Of a stretch of 64,000 nucleotides of DNA, positions 44,336-52,898 are shown piece after piece. Under the pieces are notes generated by a model. It saw only the letters and a list, made by a program, of their open reading frames with translations. It had not been told where the DNA came from and made no database searches. The stretch's first letter is position 1. Each line of letters opens with the position of its first letter. The translations under genes were made by a program, and so were the position numbers. The DNA comes from Desulfonatronum lacustre DSM 10312 (GTDB lineage: Bacteria; Desulfobacterota; Desulfovibrionia; Desulfovibrionales; Desulfonatronaceae): the NCBI RefSeq assembly GCF_000519265.1, contig NZ_KI912608.1, positions 2,947,313 through 3,011,312 on the forward strand. Direction: 5' to 3'.

Positions 44336-45451
44336 ATGACTCCTGGACTGAAATCGCAAGACATCCGACCAACGTTTTGCCTCGACGCATACGACTATGA
44401 CCTGCCGGAGTCATTGATCGCCCAAAATCCTCCGCAAACCCGCGATTTGTCGCGTCTTTTGATCATGGGAAAGGACGACGAGTCGCAAGCGGTGGGGGTG
44501 TTCGACGATATCCTGGACCATCTTCCGCGACGATCACTGATCGTGGTCAATAATTCTCGCGTGGTACCGGGGCGGCTTCGAACAGTCGGGGAGCACGGAG
44601 GCGGCATGGAAATGCTCCTTCTGACGCCGCTCAATCTGTTGCGTCGCGCCCAACGCACTGAAGGGCGGAACGTCGTGGTGACGGGGGACGTGCTGCTTCG
44701 TCCGGCCAAGAAGGCCAAGGTCGGCAAGGAGTTTCAATTCAGTGAGATCCAGGCAAAAGTTCTGGAAAAAGGTGCGTTCGGGCAGACCAAAGTGGAATTG
44801 AGTTGGCCGTCCGAGTCGTCCCTGGAAAAGATTCTACGAGCTTCCGGAGAAATCCCGCTTCCCCCCTACATTCGCCGCCCTTCGGATCAACGAGATCTGG
44901 AGCGATACCAAACCGTCTATGCCGATGAGAAGGAGGCCGGGTCCATCGCCGCGCCGACGGCCGGGTTGCATTTCACCCCGTTGCTCCGCGACAAGCTGGT
45001 CCAAGCCGGGCATGAATGGGCCGAAGTGACGCTCTATGTCGGGTACGGCACGTTCAGCCCAATCCGATGCGACGATATTCGTGATCATCGAATGCACGGC
45101 GAGTACGTGAAGCTCTCCACGCATACAGTGGATGCCGTACGCCGGGCAAAGCAGGAAGGCCGGACGGTTATCGCCGTGGGGACGACCAGCATGCGCACCC
45201 TGGAGGGCGTTGCAGCCATCCGGGGCGGGGCGGAGCCGTTTGAAGGGTGGTTGGACACGTATATTTATCCGGGTTTCGAGTTTCAGATCGTGGACGGGCT
45301 GATCACCAATTTCCACCTTCCAAAATCCAGCCTGTTGGTCCTGGTCAGCGCCTTTGCCGGTCGGGAACGAATTCTCGCCGCCTACCGAAGGGCCGTGGCC
45401 GAAGGGTTTCGTTTTTTTTCATACGGTGACGCGATGTTCATCCGTCCATAA
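44336..45451 (+). CDS. queA: S-adenosylmethionine:tRNA ribosyltransferase-isomerase
   Basis: This 371-aa enzyme transfers the ribosyl part of SAM to preQ1 in tRNA, giving epoxyqueuosine. Family landmarks are YDLPESLIAQNPPQTRDLSR at the N terminus, VVNNSRVVPGRL, the YADEKEAGSIAAPTAGLHF region and the C-terminal NFHLPKSSLLVLVSAFAG. The frame is open from 44222, but the family begins near MTPGLKSQDIRP at ATG 44336. It stands alone, divergent from the lipoprotein gene, and no preQ1-riboswitch hairpin is apparent upstream. Confidence 0.95.
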   Translation: MTPGLKSQDIRPTFCLDAYDYDLPESLIAQNPPQTRDLSRLLIMGKDDESQAVGVFDDILDHLPRRSLIVVNNSRVVPGRLRTVGEHGGGMEMLLLTPLNLLRRAQRTEGRNVVVTGDVLLRPAKKAKVGKEFQFSEIQAKVLEKGAFGQTKVELSWPSESSLEKILRASGEIPLPPYIRRPSDQRDLERYQTVYADEKEAGSIAAPTAGLHFTPLLRDKLVQAGHEWAEVTLYVGYGTFSPIRCDDIRDHRMHGEYVKLSTHTVDAVRRAKQEGRTVIAVGTTSMRTLEGVAAIRGGAEPFEGWLDTYIYPGFEFQIVDGLITNFHLPKSSLLVLVSAFAGRERILAAYRRAVAEGFRFFSYGDAMFIRP

Positions 45452-45567
45452 TGCTTTGCGGCGAAGAAAGTTTTCAGGGTGACTTTTCAAAACACCTCGG
45501 TTCGCGTACATGCTGACAAGCCGTCCATACCGACGGAATTTATTCAGAGTTCCGACCTGGAGGAAAA

Positions 45568-45828
45568 ATGATGAGACCAATCGAGTTTCGGGAAGACCGG
45601 TGCAAGGGCTGCGCCCTGTGCATGACGGTTTGTCCCAAGGAAATCATCACCATGTCGTCACGATTCAACACGTCCGGTTACAAGGTCGTCGAGGTTCGTG
45701 ACGAAGTGGTGGAAGAGTGCACGAGTTGCGCGGCATGCGCGTTGATCTGTCCGGACTACGCCATATCCGTATGGCGCAAGCCGGCAAAAGACAGGAAAGG
45801 AGAGATCGCCGATGTCCACGCCGGGTGA
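45568..45828 (+). CDS. 2-oxoacid:ferredoxin oxidoreductase, ferredoxin (delta) subunit
   Basis: This 86-aa protein has two full 4Fe-4S motifs, CKGCALCMTVCP and CTSCAACALICP, and carries electrons from the TPP-dependent oxidation of a 2-oxoacid to external ferredoxin. It is the first gene of a four-subunit operon (delta, alpha, beta, gamma). The ATG is preceded by GGAGG. Its last 17 bases overlap the next gene. The substrate could be 2-oxoglutarate, a branched-chain 2-oxoacid or similar. Confidence 0.92.
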   Translation: MMRPIEFREDRCKGCALCMTVCPKEIITMSSRFNTSGYKVVEVRDEVVEECTSCAACALICPDYAISVWRKPAKDRKGEIADVHAG

Positions 45829-46885
45829 ACGAGTCTTGATCAAAGGCAATGAGGCTATTTGTCGCGGTGCCGTGGATGCCGGGTGTCAGTGCTTTTTCGG
45901 CTACCCCATCACGCCGCAGAACGATATTCCCGAATACATGTCCAAGGTCATGCCCAACCTCGGGCGCGTCTTCGTCCAGGCGGAAAGCGAGGTGGCCGCT
46001 GCCAACATGCTCTTGGGCGCGGCAGCCTGCGGGGTGCGGGCCATGACCTCGTCGTCGAGTCCGGGAATCTCCCTGAAGCAGGAGGCGATTTCCTACATGG
46101 GCGGTACGGAACTGCCCGCCGTGATCGTGAACATCAGCCGCGGCGGACCAGGGTTGGGCGATATCGGCCCGTCCCAGGGCGATTATTATCAGGCCGTCAA
46201 AGGCGGGGGACACGGTGATTACCGGCAGCTCGTCCTGGCGCCCGGCACGGTGCAGGAAGCCTATGACCTGATCGGCAAGGCCTTTGATTTGGCTTTTGTC
46301 TACCGGAATCCCGTGATGCTCCTCGGTGACGCGATTATCGGTCAAATGATGGAACCCGTGACCTTGGGCAGCCCCAAGGAAGCGCAAAAAGCCGATCCTG
46401 ATCTGGGTTGGAACCTGACGGGCAAGGGACGACGCGATCCACGGCTGTTGAAGTCCCTACATCTGACCGACGGCGCCCTGGCAGGCCACAATATTCGCTT
46501 GCGGGACAAATATGCGTCCATGGAACGCGACGTGCTTTTTGAAAATTTTCTCGTGGACGACGCCGAACTGATCGTAGTCGCCTTCGGGTCCATCGGGCGG
46601 ATCGCCAAGAGCACCATTCGCAAGCTGCGGGCGTCCGGCAAAAAGGTCGGCCTGCATCGACCCATCACCCTGTTTCCCTTTCCCAGCCAGGAGTTGAACA
46701 AACTGGCCGCGGAGGGCAGGCGTTTTCTGACCATCGAGCACAACCTGGGGCAGATGGTGGACGATGTTCGTTTGGCCGTCAGAAAGCACGCGGATTCGGA
46801 TTTTTATGGCCATATGCCCGGCAATCTGCCGACTCCGGAAGACTTTGAACAACCCATCCTTGCGGCATTGGGGGTGAACTCATGA
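45812..46885 (+). CDS. vorB: 2-oxoacid:ferredoxin oxidoreductase alpha subunit (VorB/KorA-like)
   Basis: This 357-aa protein has the N-terminal half of the TPP pyrimidine-binding region (GNEAICRGAVDAGCQCFFGY, then PITPQNDIPEYM), the TSSSSPGISLKQE region with contacts to substrate and TPP, and a C-terminal domain (about 240-357; LIVVAFGSIGRIAKST). It decarboxylates a 2-oxoacid to acyl-CoA with the beta subunit. The SD AAAGGAG is nine bases from the ATG inside the delta gene. The stop overlaps the next start by four bases (ATGA). Substrate choice between branched-chain 2-oxoacid and 2-oxoglutarate is unresolved; the vorB name reflects the closest annotation style. Confidence 0.9.
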   Translation: MSTPGERVLIKGNEAICRGAVDAGCQCFFGYPITPQNDIPEYMSKVMPNLGRVFVQAESEVAAANMLLGAAACGVRAMTSSSSPGISLKQEAISYMGGTELPAVIVNISRGGPGLGDIGPSQGDYYQAVKGGGHGDYRQLVLAPGTVQEAYDLIGKAFDLAFVYRNPVMLLGDAIIGQMMEPVTLGSPKEAQKADPDLGWNLTGKGRRDPRLLKSLHLTDGALAGHNIRLRDKYASMERDVLFENFLVDDAELIVVAFGSIGRIAKSTIRKLRASGKKVGLHRPITLFPFPSQELNKLAAEGRRFLTIEHNLGQMVDDVRLAVRKHADSDFYGHMPGNLPTPEDFEQPILAALGVNS

Positions 46886-47664
46886 AAAACGGTAAGGCGG
46901 CTTTCACCTTGCCCGGCGTGCTGGCGGACGTTCCGACCCACTATTGCCCGGGCTGTCAACACGGCGTGGCCCAACGCCTGGTCGCGGAATGTCTGGATGA
47001 ACTGGCGCTGTCCGAAAAAGCCATCTGCATCGGCTCCATCGGGTGTTCGGTGTTCATCTACAACTACCTGATGGTGGACTGCGTGGAAGCGCCCCATGGG
47101 CGTGCCCCGGCCGTGGCCACCGGCGTCAAGCGAGCCCGGCCCGAGGCCGCGGTATTTACCTATCAGGGGGACGGCGACCTGGCTTCCATCGGCATGGCCG
47201 AAACTATGCACTGCGCCAACCGCGGGGAACGGGTGACCATCATCTTCGTGAACAATACGGTGTACGGGATGACCGGCGGCCAAATGGCTCCCACCACCAT
47301 GATCGGGCAGCGGACTACCACTTGTCCGGGGGGGCGATGCGCGGACAACGAGGGCGAGCCCATCAAAATGACGGAGATCATCGCCTCTCTCGGTGGGACC
47401 GCTTACGCGGCCCGGGTGGCGGTGGACTCGGTCAAGCACGTTCGGGCGGCCAGGAAGGCCGTGCGCAAGGCTTTTGAAGCGCCTTTGAACAACCTCGGCC
47501 TGGGGTTCGTGGAAATCCTGGCCACCTGCCCCACCAATTGGAAGATGACTCCGGTACAGGCCAACAAGCGCATCTCCGAAGAGTTGATCCCCTATTTCCC
47601 ATTGGGTACATACAAGGACCTCATGGGGGAGCAAGCCGCTGAAGGAACGGAGGTGGAGCGATGA
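46882..47664 (+). CDS. 2-oxoacid:ferredoxin oxidoreductase beta subunit (TPP-binding)
   Basis: This 260-aa protein has the TPP-binding motif GDGDLASIGMAETMHCANRG (Gly-Asp-Gly to the Asn-rich end) followed by IIFVNNTVYGMTGGQMAPT, and N-terminal cysteines (CPGCQHG) that hold the catalytic-core 4Fe-4S cluster. With the alpha subunit it forms the decarboxylating core. It overlaps both neighbours by ATGA junctions, which supports a single operon with fixed subunit ratios. Confidence 0.93.
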   Translation: MKNGKAAFTLPGVLADVPTHYCPGCQHGVAQRLVAECLDELALSEKAICIGSIGCSVFIYNYLMVDCVEAPHGRAPAVATGVKRARPEAAVFTYQGDGDLASIGMAETMHCANRGERVTIIFVNNTVYGMTGGQMAPTTMIGQRTTTCPGGRCADNEGEPIKMTEIIASLGGTAYAARVAVDSVKHVRAARKAVRKAFEAPLNNLGLGFVEILATCPTNWKMTPVQANKRISEELIPYFPLGTYKDLMGEQAAEGTEVER

Positions 47665-48209
47665 GCGGATATCAAGACGTCATCGTGGCCGGATTCGGCG
47701 GTCAGGGGGTCATGTTGATCGGGACGCTTCTGGCCTACGCGGCCATGGAAGACGGGCTCAACGTGACCTACCTGCCGGTCTACGGCCCGGAAATGCGCGG
47801 CGGTACGGCGAACTGCACCGTTGTCGTCTCCAAGGAGGACATCGGTTCGCCGATCATCCACCTGCCCAAGTCGTTGATCGCCATGAACCGTCCGTCACTG
47901 GACAAGTTTCAGCCTCGGGTCCAGGACGGGGGCGTCGTGGTGGTCAATTCCTCCCTGGTGGACATGGAGCTGGCCGACACGGCGCGGGTTCGGGCCGTGG
48001 GCGTTCCGGCCAATGAGATCGCCGACAGCCTCGGCAACACCAAGATGGCCAACATGGTGGCCATCGGGGCGTACGTTCAACTGACCGGCGTCGTGCCGCT
48101 GGACGTGCTCAAAGCCAGCCTGAAGAAGGTCATTTCTCCGAATTACGCGAAAATGATTCCCGCCAATGAACAGGCAATTCAGGCCGGAGCCGACGCGGTC
48201 CGTGCCTAA
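47661..48209 (+). CDS. 2-oxoacid:ferredoxin oxidoreductase gamma subunit
   Basis: This 182-aa protein has the gamma-subunit signature [20 protein letters not shown] at the N terminus and [20 protein letters not shown], the CoA-binding and subunit-contact region. It completes the four-subunit enzyme that ends at 48209. It overlaps the beta gene by four bases. A perfect hairpin (48225-48253) follows, without a T-run. Confidence 0.92.
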   Translation: MSGYQDVIVAGFGGQGVMLIGTLLAYAAMEDGLNVTYLPVYGPEMRGGTANCTVVVSKEDIGSPIIHLPKSLIAMNRPSLDKFQPRVQDGGVVVVNSSLVDMELADTARVRAVGVPANEIADSLGNTKMANMVAIGAYVQLTGVVPLDVLKASLKKVISPNYAKMIPANEQAIQAGADAVRA

Positions 48210-48224
48210 GCCTTCGTGATGACC

Positions 48225-48253
48225 GTAGGGGCGGGTTTCAAACCCGCCCCTAC
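48225..48253. repeat. perfect 14-bp inverted repeat between the oxidoreductase operon and aroE
   Basis: The arms 48225-48238 and 48240-48253 pair perfectly with a one-base centre; the sequence is rich in GGGGCGGG and CCCGCCCC. Similar palindromes are dispersed in many bacterial genomes. It can act as a stem-loop but lacks a T-run. Confidence 0.7.
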
Positions 48254-48264
48254 CCTTCTCCGCC

Positions 48265-49104
48265 ATGACTACAAGCAATCCAATTTTCATCCCTGAGCGA
48301 CTCTACGGAATTATCGGATATCCGTTGGGGCACAGCTTGAGCCCGCTGCTCCACAACTGGGGCTTCCAACACAACAATTTGGGGGCCGTTTATTGTCGGT
48401 GGCCGATGCCGACGGACCGACTGCCGGAGTTTATCACGGCCCTGCGGACCTTGCCGATCCAAGGAGTCAGCGTGACCATTCCCCACAAGCGAATGGTCAT
48501 GCCCTACCTGGACGGCCTGACCGCGGACGCTCTTCACGCCGGAGCCGTGAACACGCTGTTTTGGAGCGGTGAGGAACTCTGGGGCGATAATACCGACGTC
48601 CAGGGTTTTTTGGCCCCGCTGACGGTTCGGCGGAGTCAGATCAGGACGGCGCTGGTTCTTGGCGTTGGGGGGGCTTCCAGAGCCGTGGTATGGGGCTTGA
48701 AGCGGATCGGTGCCGAACGGATCGCAGTCTGCGGACGCAGCCCGGAAAACGCGGAATCCCTGGCTCGGGAAGCGGGATGCGAACAGCTTTCCTGGGAAGA
48801 ACGCGGGCAATGGAGCGGAGACCTGCTGGTCAACGCCACTCCGTTGGGCATGTCCGGAAAATTCGGGGGAATAAGCCCTTGGCCCGGCAAAATGTTCAAT
48901 ATTCGAATCGCCTACGACCTGATCTACAATCCCCAGGATACCTGTTTTCTCCGTCAAGCCGAGGAAAGCGGCATCCAGACCATCGGCGGGTTGGAGATGT
49001 TCATCGCCCAGGCCCAGGGTCAGTTTCGCCTCTGGACCAAAAAAGAACTCCCGAACGGAACCGTTCGGGAGTTGCTTGTGTCCGCTTTGAGCGGAACCGG
49101 ATAA
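48265..49104 (+). CDS. aroE: shikimate dehydrogenase
   Basis: This 279-aa enzyme reduces 3-dehydroshikimate to shikimate with NADPH in the aromatic amino acid pathway. It has the N-terminal shikimate-binding region GYPLGHSLSPLLHNWGF with the conserved Ser pair, catalytic Lys75 in VTIPHKRM, Asp111 in DNTDVQGF, and the NADP-binding VLGVGGASRAVVWGL (about 132-146). GGLEMFIAQA near the end is the usual Gln region. The start is ATG 48265, 11 bp after the hairpin. It has no operon partner. Confidence 0.95.
   Translation: MTTSNPIFIPERLYGIIGYPLGHSLSPLLHNWGFQHNNLGAVYCRWPMPTDRLPEFITALRTLPIQGVSVTIPHKRMVMPYLDGLTADALHAGAVNTLFWSGEELWGDNTDVQGFLAPLTVRRSQIRTALVLGVGGASRAVVWGLKRIGAERIAVCGRSPENAESLAREAGCEQLSWEERGQWSGDLLVNATPLGMSGKFGGISPWPGKMFNIRIAYDLIYNPQDTCFLRQAEESGIQTIGGLEMFIAQAQGQFRLWTKKELPNGTVRELLVSALSGTG
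49046..49073. repeat. perfect 13-bp inverted repeat inside the end of aroE
   Basis: The arms 49046-49058 and 49061-49073 pair perfectly around AA. A shorter hairpin (TCCGCT-TTG-AGCGGA) follows at 49080-49094. No T-run follows. They may affect transcript end or decay at the junction with the convergent mltD gene. Confidence 0.5.
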
Positions 49105-49130
49105 ATTCGGAGCAAATGCCGCGACGTGCG

Positions 49131-50753
49131 CTAGCGGGTGACGTAAATCTTGAGATTGTCCCCGGGGCGGATCAAACCGTTGCGAGGCAATTTGTTCCAC
49201 GCGACCAGATTGCTGGTGGTCACGCCGTAGCGCTGGGCGATGCGCCACAAGGTGTCGCCGCTGCGGACCCGGTATTGGACCACATTGGTCGCGGCAGACG
49301 CTGTCCGTGTACCTGAGCGTTCGATCTGGGGGATGTACAAGCGTTGCCCGACGCGTAAGGTAGAGCCGGTCGTTATGCCGTTGGCCTGGGCCAGGGTTTG
49401 AACGGTGACGCCGTGTCGCCTGGACAGGCTCCACAAGGTGTCTCCGGACTGGACCACGTGATTGGCCCGTTGGCTGGCCCGTTCCCGGGTTGCGGAGGCT
49501 CCCCCGGTTTGCTGCGCAGCGGCCACTGCTGCTGGGGATGCCGGGACCATGACCGATTCACCGATTCGTAAGGTATTGCTGGTCCGGTTATTGATTCGTT
49601 TCAATACATCAATTGGCGTGTCGAAGCGGGAGGCGAGGACATACCACGAATCACCACGACGTACCTGGTAACGATGAAACCCTGAAAACGGAGCAGCTGC
49701 GGGTTTTTTAAGGTAGGCCTGCACGGTTGCCTGCTTGTCCTCGGGTACGAAGATGGACAGGTTCATTCCCGGAGGGCTGACCTGACGGCGAAACGCGGGG
49801 TTGAGTTGGCGAAAGGTGTCCCAGTTCATGCCGCAGGAGTTGGCCAGGGCTACGAGGTCGGTCCCGCCCTTGATCTCAATTTCCGCCAGTTTCGGGGTGT
49901 TGTCCCAGTCGATGGGATCAAAACCCAGTTCTTCCAGGTTTTGGATAATTTTCAAAATGGCCATGAACTTGGGGACGTAGTGCCGAGTTTCCAAAGCCAG
50001 CAGGTTGTTGATGGCGGCTAGGTCGAAGTAGTTGTCCGTCCCGCTGCGCTGCATGGCCCTGGAAATACGTCCCTCCCCGGCGTTGTAGGCGGCCAGGGCC
50101 AGGTTCCAGTCCCCGAACATGTCATACAGCCGGGAGAGGTAGGCGGCGGCGGCATGGGTGGACATTCGGGGGTCGCGGCGTTGATCGAGCCACCAATCAA
50201 AGGTCATGCCGAAGGATTGACCGGTCCTGGGCATGAATTGCCACATGCCTCCGGCGCCGGCACGGGAATAGGCCATGGGATTGTAGCCGCTTTCCAGGAA
50301 CGGAAGATAAATCAAATCATGAGGCAAGCCGTATTCGGCGAAGATGTCGCGGACCTCGGGAAGAAACCGCTCGGACCGCTTCAACCACATATCGAAACGA
50401 TCCCGCCCTTCATGGGTGAAGTAGCGAAAAAAACGTTCGACTTCCTTGGTCTCCTGAATATCCAGGACGAATTCGAACTCCAGAGGCGACTCCAGGGCCT
50501 TTTGCTCCGCTTCCGTCAGCGGAGTGTCGGTATCCACGTCGATCCGACCGTACGCATCAAGGGGAGGGTCCAGGAGAGAACGGTGTTCTTCCCCATCAAG
50601 CAGGATCGAAGCGCCGGGTTGTCCTTCGGCGACGATTCGAGCATCCTTGACCCCATCGGGCAACGCGTTCTGGGGAGACGGTTTTTGATGGCCCGCACAG
50701 GCGGACAGCAGTAATACCGTCACCAAGGCGAGGAAAGACAGTCGGATGTTCAT
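49131..50753 (-). CDS. mltD: membrane-bound lytic murein transglycosylase with LysM domains (MltD-like)
   Basis: This 540-aa lipoprotein (LLLSAC, Cys19) cleaves peptidoglycan glycan strands in the periplasm. The SLT domain has the catalytic Glu154 in LESGYNPMAYSRAGAGGMWQ and the AYNAGEGR motif. Three LysM repeats follow, each with a Gly-Asp pair: RRGDSWYVLASRF, QSGDTLWSLSRRH and RSGDTLWRIAQRY. ATG 50753 has GGAG before it; the frame continues upstream without similarity. Length and order match MltD. It is divergent from the RlmB-like gene. Confidence 0.94.
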   Translation of the reverse strand: MNIRLSFLALVTVLLLSACAGHQKPSPQNALPDGVKDARIVAEGQPGASILLDGEEHRSLLDPPLDAYGRIDVDTDTPLTEAEQKALESPLEFEFVLDIQETKEVERFFRYFTHEGRDRFDMWLKRSERFLPEVRDIFAEYGLPHDLIYLPFLESGYNPMAYSRAGAGGMWQFMPRTGQSFGMTFDWWLDQRRDPRMSTHAAAAYLSRLYDMFGDWNLALAAYNAGEGRISRAMQRSGTDNYFDLAAINNLLALETRHYVPKFMAILKIIQNLEELGFDPIDWDNTPKLAEIEIKGGTDLVALANSCGMNWDTFRQLNPAFRRQVSPPGMNLSIFVPEDKQATVQAYLKKPAAAPFSGFHRYQVRRGDSWYVLASRFDTPIDVLKRINNRTSNTLRIGESVMVPASPAAVAAAQQTGGASATRERASQRANHVVQSGDTLWSLSRRHGVTVQTLAQANGITTGSTLRVGQRLYIPQIERSGTRTASAATNVVQYRVRSGDTLWRIAQRYGVTTSNLVAWNKLPRNGLIRPGDNLKIYVTR

Positions 50754-50912
50754 GTGGTCTCCATGGGCATGGGGGCTCGTGAGGGATATGGGTGAGCGAT
50801 CCCATTGATATTTCAAAAAGATTTCCTGATTAAGTCGTTACCAGCGTGGTCATTTAACGGAAAACATACTGAAATGCAAGATAAAATTCTGAAAAGAGCA
50901 CAGAGCGACAAC

Positions 50913-51674
50913 ATGAAGCAAGATATTGACGAAGATCGAGGCTGTTGGACCGTGGGACGCAAACCGGTTCAAGAGATCTTATTTTCCAAACCGGAGCAGG
51001 TGGACCTGGTCTATATCCAGGACGGGGTCAGGTCGCATGCCCTGGAACGCATCGTGGACGTCTGCAAGAGCCAGAAAGTCCGCTACCGCAAGGTCTCTGA
51101 TGCGGAGATGCGGCGTATTCATTCCGGAAACCATCAGGGCGTGCTGGCCCGGATATTTCAACCGGGCTTCACGAACATGGCCGCTGTCCTGGAACGGGCC
51201 GCGACGGCTCCCCTGCCACTGGTCCTGGCCTTGGATCAGGTCCAGGATCCCGGGAACCTGGGGACCCTGGCCAGGACCATGGTCGCCCTGAGTGGAGCGG
51301 GAATCATCCTGCCCAAAAATCGAACGGCGTTCCCAGGTGCCGTGGCCGCCAAAGCCAGCGCCGGAGCATTGAGCCGACTGCCCATCGCCCATGTGACCAA
51401 CCTGGCCAGAAGCCTGGAATACTGCGCGGATCAGGGCTTTACGGTGTACGGAACGGTGGTCGGTGTCGGCGCGGAAAATCTGTTCTCGTTCACCCCGACC
51501 TTTCCGGCCGTGCTGGTGCTGGGCAACGAGGACAAGGGCATTCGGCCCAACGTCCTCAAGCGGTGCGATCGTAAACTGTTCATCCCCATGCCGGGGGAGA
51601 TGCAATCCCTGAACGTGGCTCAGGCCGGCGCCATGGCCCTGGCCATGTTCGCCCGGGCCAAGACGTTGGGCTGA
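50913..51674 (+). CDS. rlmB: TrmH/SpoU-family 23S rRNA 2'-O-methyltransferase (RlmB-like)
   Basis: This ~253-aa enzyme methylates a ribose 2'-hydroxyl in rRNA. The N-terminal substrate-binding domain (CWTVGRKPVQEILF) is followed by the SPOUT domain with motif 1 LALDQVQDPGNLGTLART, motif 2 VLGNEDKGIRPNVLKRCD and motif 3 IPMPGEMQSLNVAQAGAMAL, which make the deep-knot SAM site. An ATG at 50874 is also possible; neither start has a strong ribosome-binding site. The end faces the yejB gene across a small tandem repeat. Confidence 0.9.
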   Translation: MKQDIDEDRGCWTVGRKPVQEILFSKPEQVDLVYIQDGVRSHALERIVDVCKSQKVRYRKVSDAEMRRIHSGNHQGVLARIFQPGFTNMAAVLERAATAPLPLVLALDQVQDPGNLGTLARTMVALSGAGIILPKNRTAFPGAVAAKASAGALSRLPIAHVTNLARSLEYCADQGFTVYGTVVGVGAENLFSFTPTFPAVLVLGNEDKGIRPNVLKRCDRKLFIPMPGEMQSLNVAQAGAMALAMFARAKTLG

Positions 51675-51713
51675 TCGGGTATTGAGCTGATTGGGTGTTG
51701 AGCTGATCGGGCG
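51672..51713. repeat. 16-bp tandem repeat after the rlmB stop codon
   Basis: A 16-base unit TGATYGGGTRTTGAGC is present about 2.6 times (51672-51687, 51688-51703 and part of a third copy). The first copy begins on the rlmB stop codon. A short inverted repeat, GGGGTGA-GA-TCACCCC (51725-51740), spans the yejB stop. Confidence 0.55.
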
Positions 51714-51733
51714 AAGATCGTGATGGGGTGAGA

Positions 51734-52828
51734 TCACCCCCGGGACTCGAAGTCGATCCGGGGGTCGATCAGGGTGTACATCAGGTCGCCTGCCAGATTG
51801 AGCAGGAGTCCCAGGAGGGTGAAGATGTACAGGGTTCCGAACATCACCGGATAGTCCCGGTTGATGGCCGCCTCGAAGCCCAGCAGGCCAAGCCCGTCCA
51901 GGGAGAAAATCACCTCGATGAGCAGGGCGCTGGTGAACAGGATGCCGATGAAGGCGCTGGGGAAACCGGCGACCACGATGAGCATGGCGTTGCGGAACAC
52001 GTGGCCGTAGAGCACCCGCCGTTCCGCGAGGCCCTTGGAGCGGGCCGTAATCACGTATTGCTTGTTGATCTCTTCCAGGAAGGAGTTTTTGGTGAGCATG
52101 GTCAGACCGGCGAATCCGCCGATGACCATGGCCGCCACGGGCAGGGTCAGATGCCAGAAATAATCCAGAACACGCATGGGCCAGTTCAGTTCGTGCCAGT
52201 TCTCCGACGTCAGGCCGCGCAAGGGAAACAGGTCCAGAAAACTGCCTCCGGCAAACAACACGATCAGGAGGACGGCGAACAAAAAACCGGGAATGGCGTA
52301 ACCTACGACGACCACGGCGCTGGTGGCCACGTCGAAGGCGGACCCGTCCCGAACCGCCTTGCGAATCCCCAGGGGAATGGAAATGGCGTAAACCAACAGG
52401 GTCGTCCACAGCCCCAGGGATATGGAAACGGGCATTTTCTGGAGAATCAGCGAAACCACGGTTTGGTCGCGGTAAAAGCTCTGACCGAAGTCGAATCGCA
52501 GGTAATTCCCTATCATTTGGACGAATCGGGTCACCGGGGGCTGGTCGAACCCATACATCCGCTCCAGTTCCGCGATCAGCTCCGGATCGATGCCTTGGGC
52601 TCCGCGATATCGGGACTGGTCCGCTTCCGAAAGATGGACGGCCTGCATCTCGCCCCGGTCCGTGCCGGCGATGCGCCCCGTGGCCGCGACGTCATGGCCG
52701 CGCAGTTGCGCGATCACCCGCTCCACCGGACCGCCGGGCGCGGCCTGGATAATGATGAAGTTCAGGACCATGATCCCCAGCAGCGTGGGAATCATCAGCA
52801 GCAGACGGCGCAGGATGTAGGCGGTCAC
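51734..52828 (-). CDS. yejB: microcin C/oligopeptide ABC transporter permease YejB
   Basis: This ~364-aa protein has six membrane helices and the binding-protein-dependent permease fold, with the EAA loop near [20 protein letters not shown] (about 266-285). It begins [21 protein letters not shown] and has the long periplasmic insert usual in YejB. It imports peptides with YejA. The start is a GTG at 52828; an upstream frame extension has no similarity. YejE and YejF, which complete the importer in other bacteria, are not in the window, since the next gene downstream is on the other strand. Confidence 0.9.
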   Translation of the reverse strand: MTAYILRRLLLMIPTLLGIMVLNFIIIQAAPGGPVERVIAQLRGHDVAATGRIAGTDRGEMQAVHLSEADQSRYRGAQGIDPELIAELERMYGFDQPPVTRFVQMIGNYLRFDFGQSFYRDQTVVSLILQKMPVSISLGLWTTLLVYAISIPLGIRKAVRDGSAFDVATSAVVVVGYAIPGFLFAVLLIVLFAGGSFLDLFPLRGLTSENWHELNWPMRVLDYFWHLTLPVAAMVIGGFAGLTMLTKNSFLEEINKQYVITARSKGLAERRVLYGHVFRNAMLIVVAGFPSAFIGILFTSALLIEVIFSLDGLGLLGFEAAINRDYPVMFGTLYIFTLLGLLLNLAGDLMYTLIDPRIDFESRG

Positions 52829-52898
52829 GGCGGGTTTCTCGGCGAACGACGGGTTCGACAGTTCTGGCTGGCTGAAGGAATCTTGGGCCTGAGGGCGG

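Noticed and set aside
48225-48253. Hairpin as a terminator for the 2-oxoacid oxidoreductase operon
   Set aside because: No T-run follows on either strand, so it is listed as a dispersed palindrome instead.
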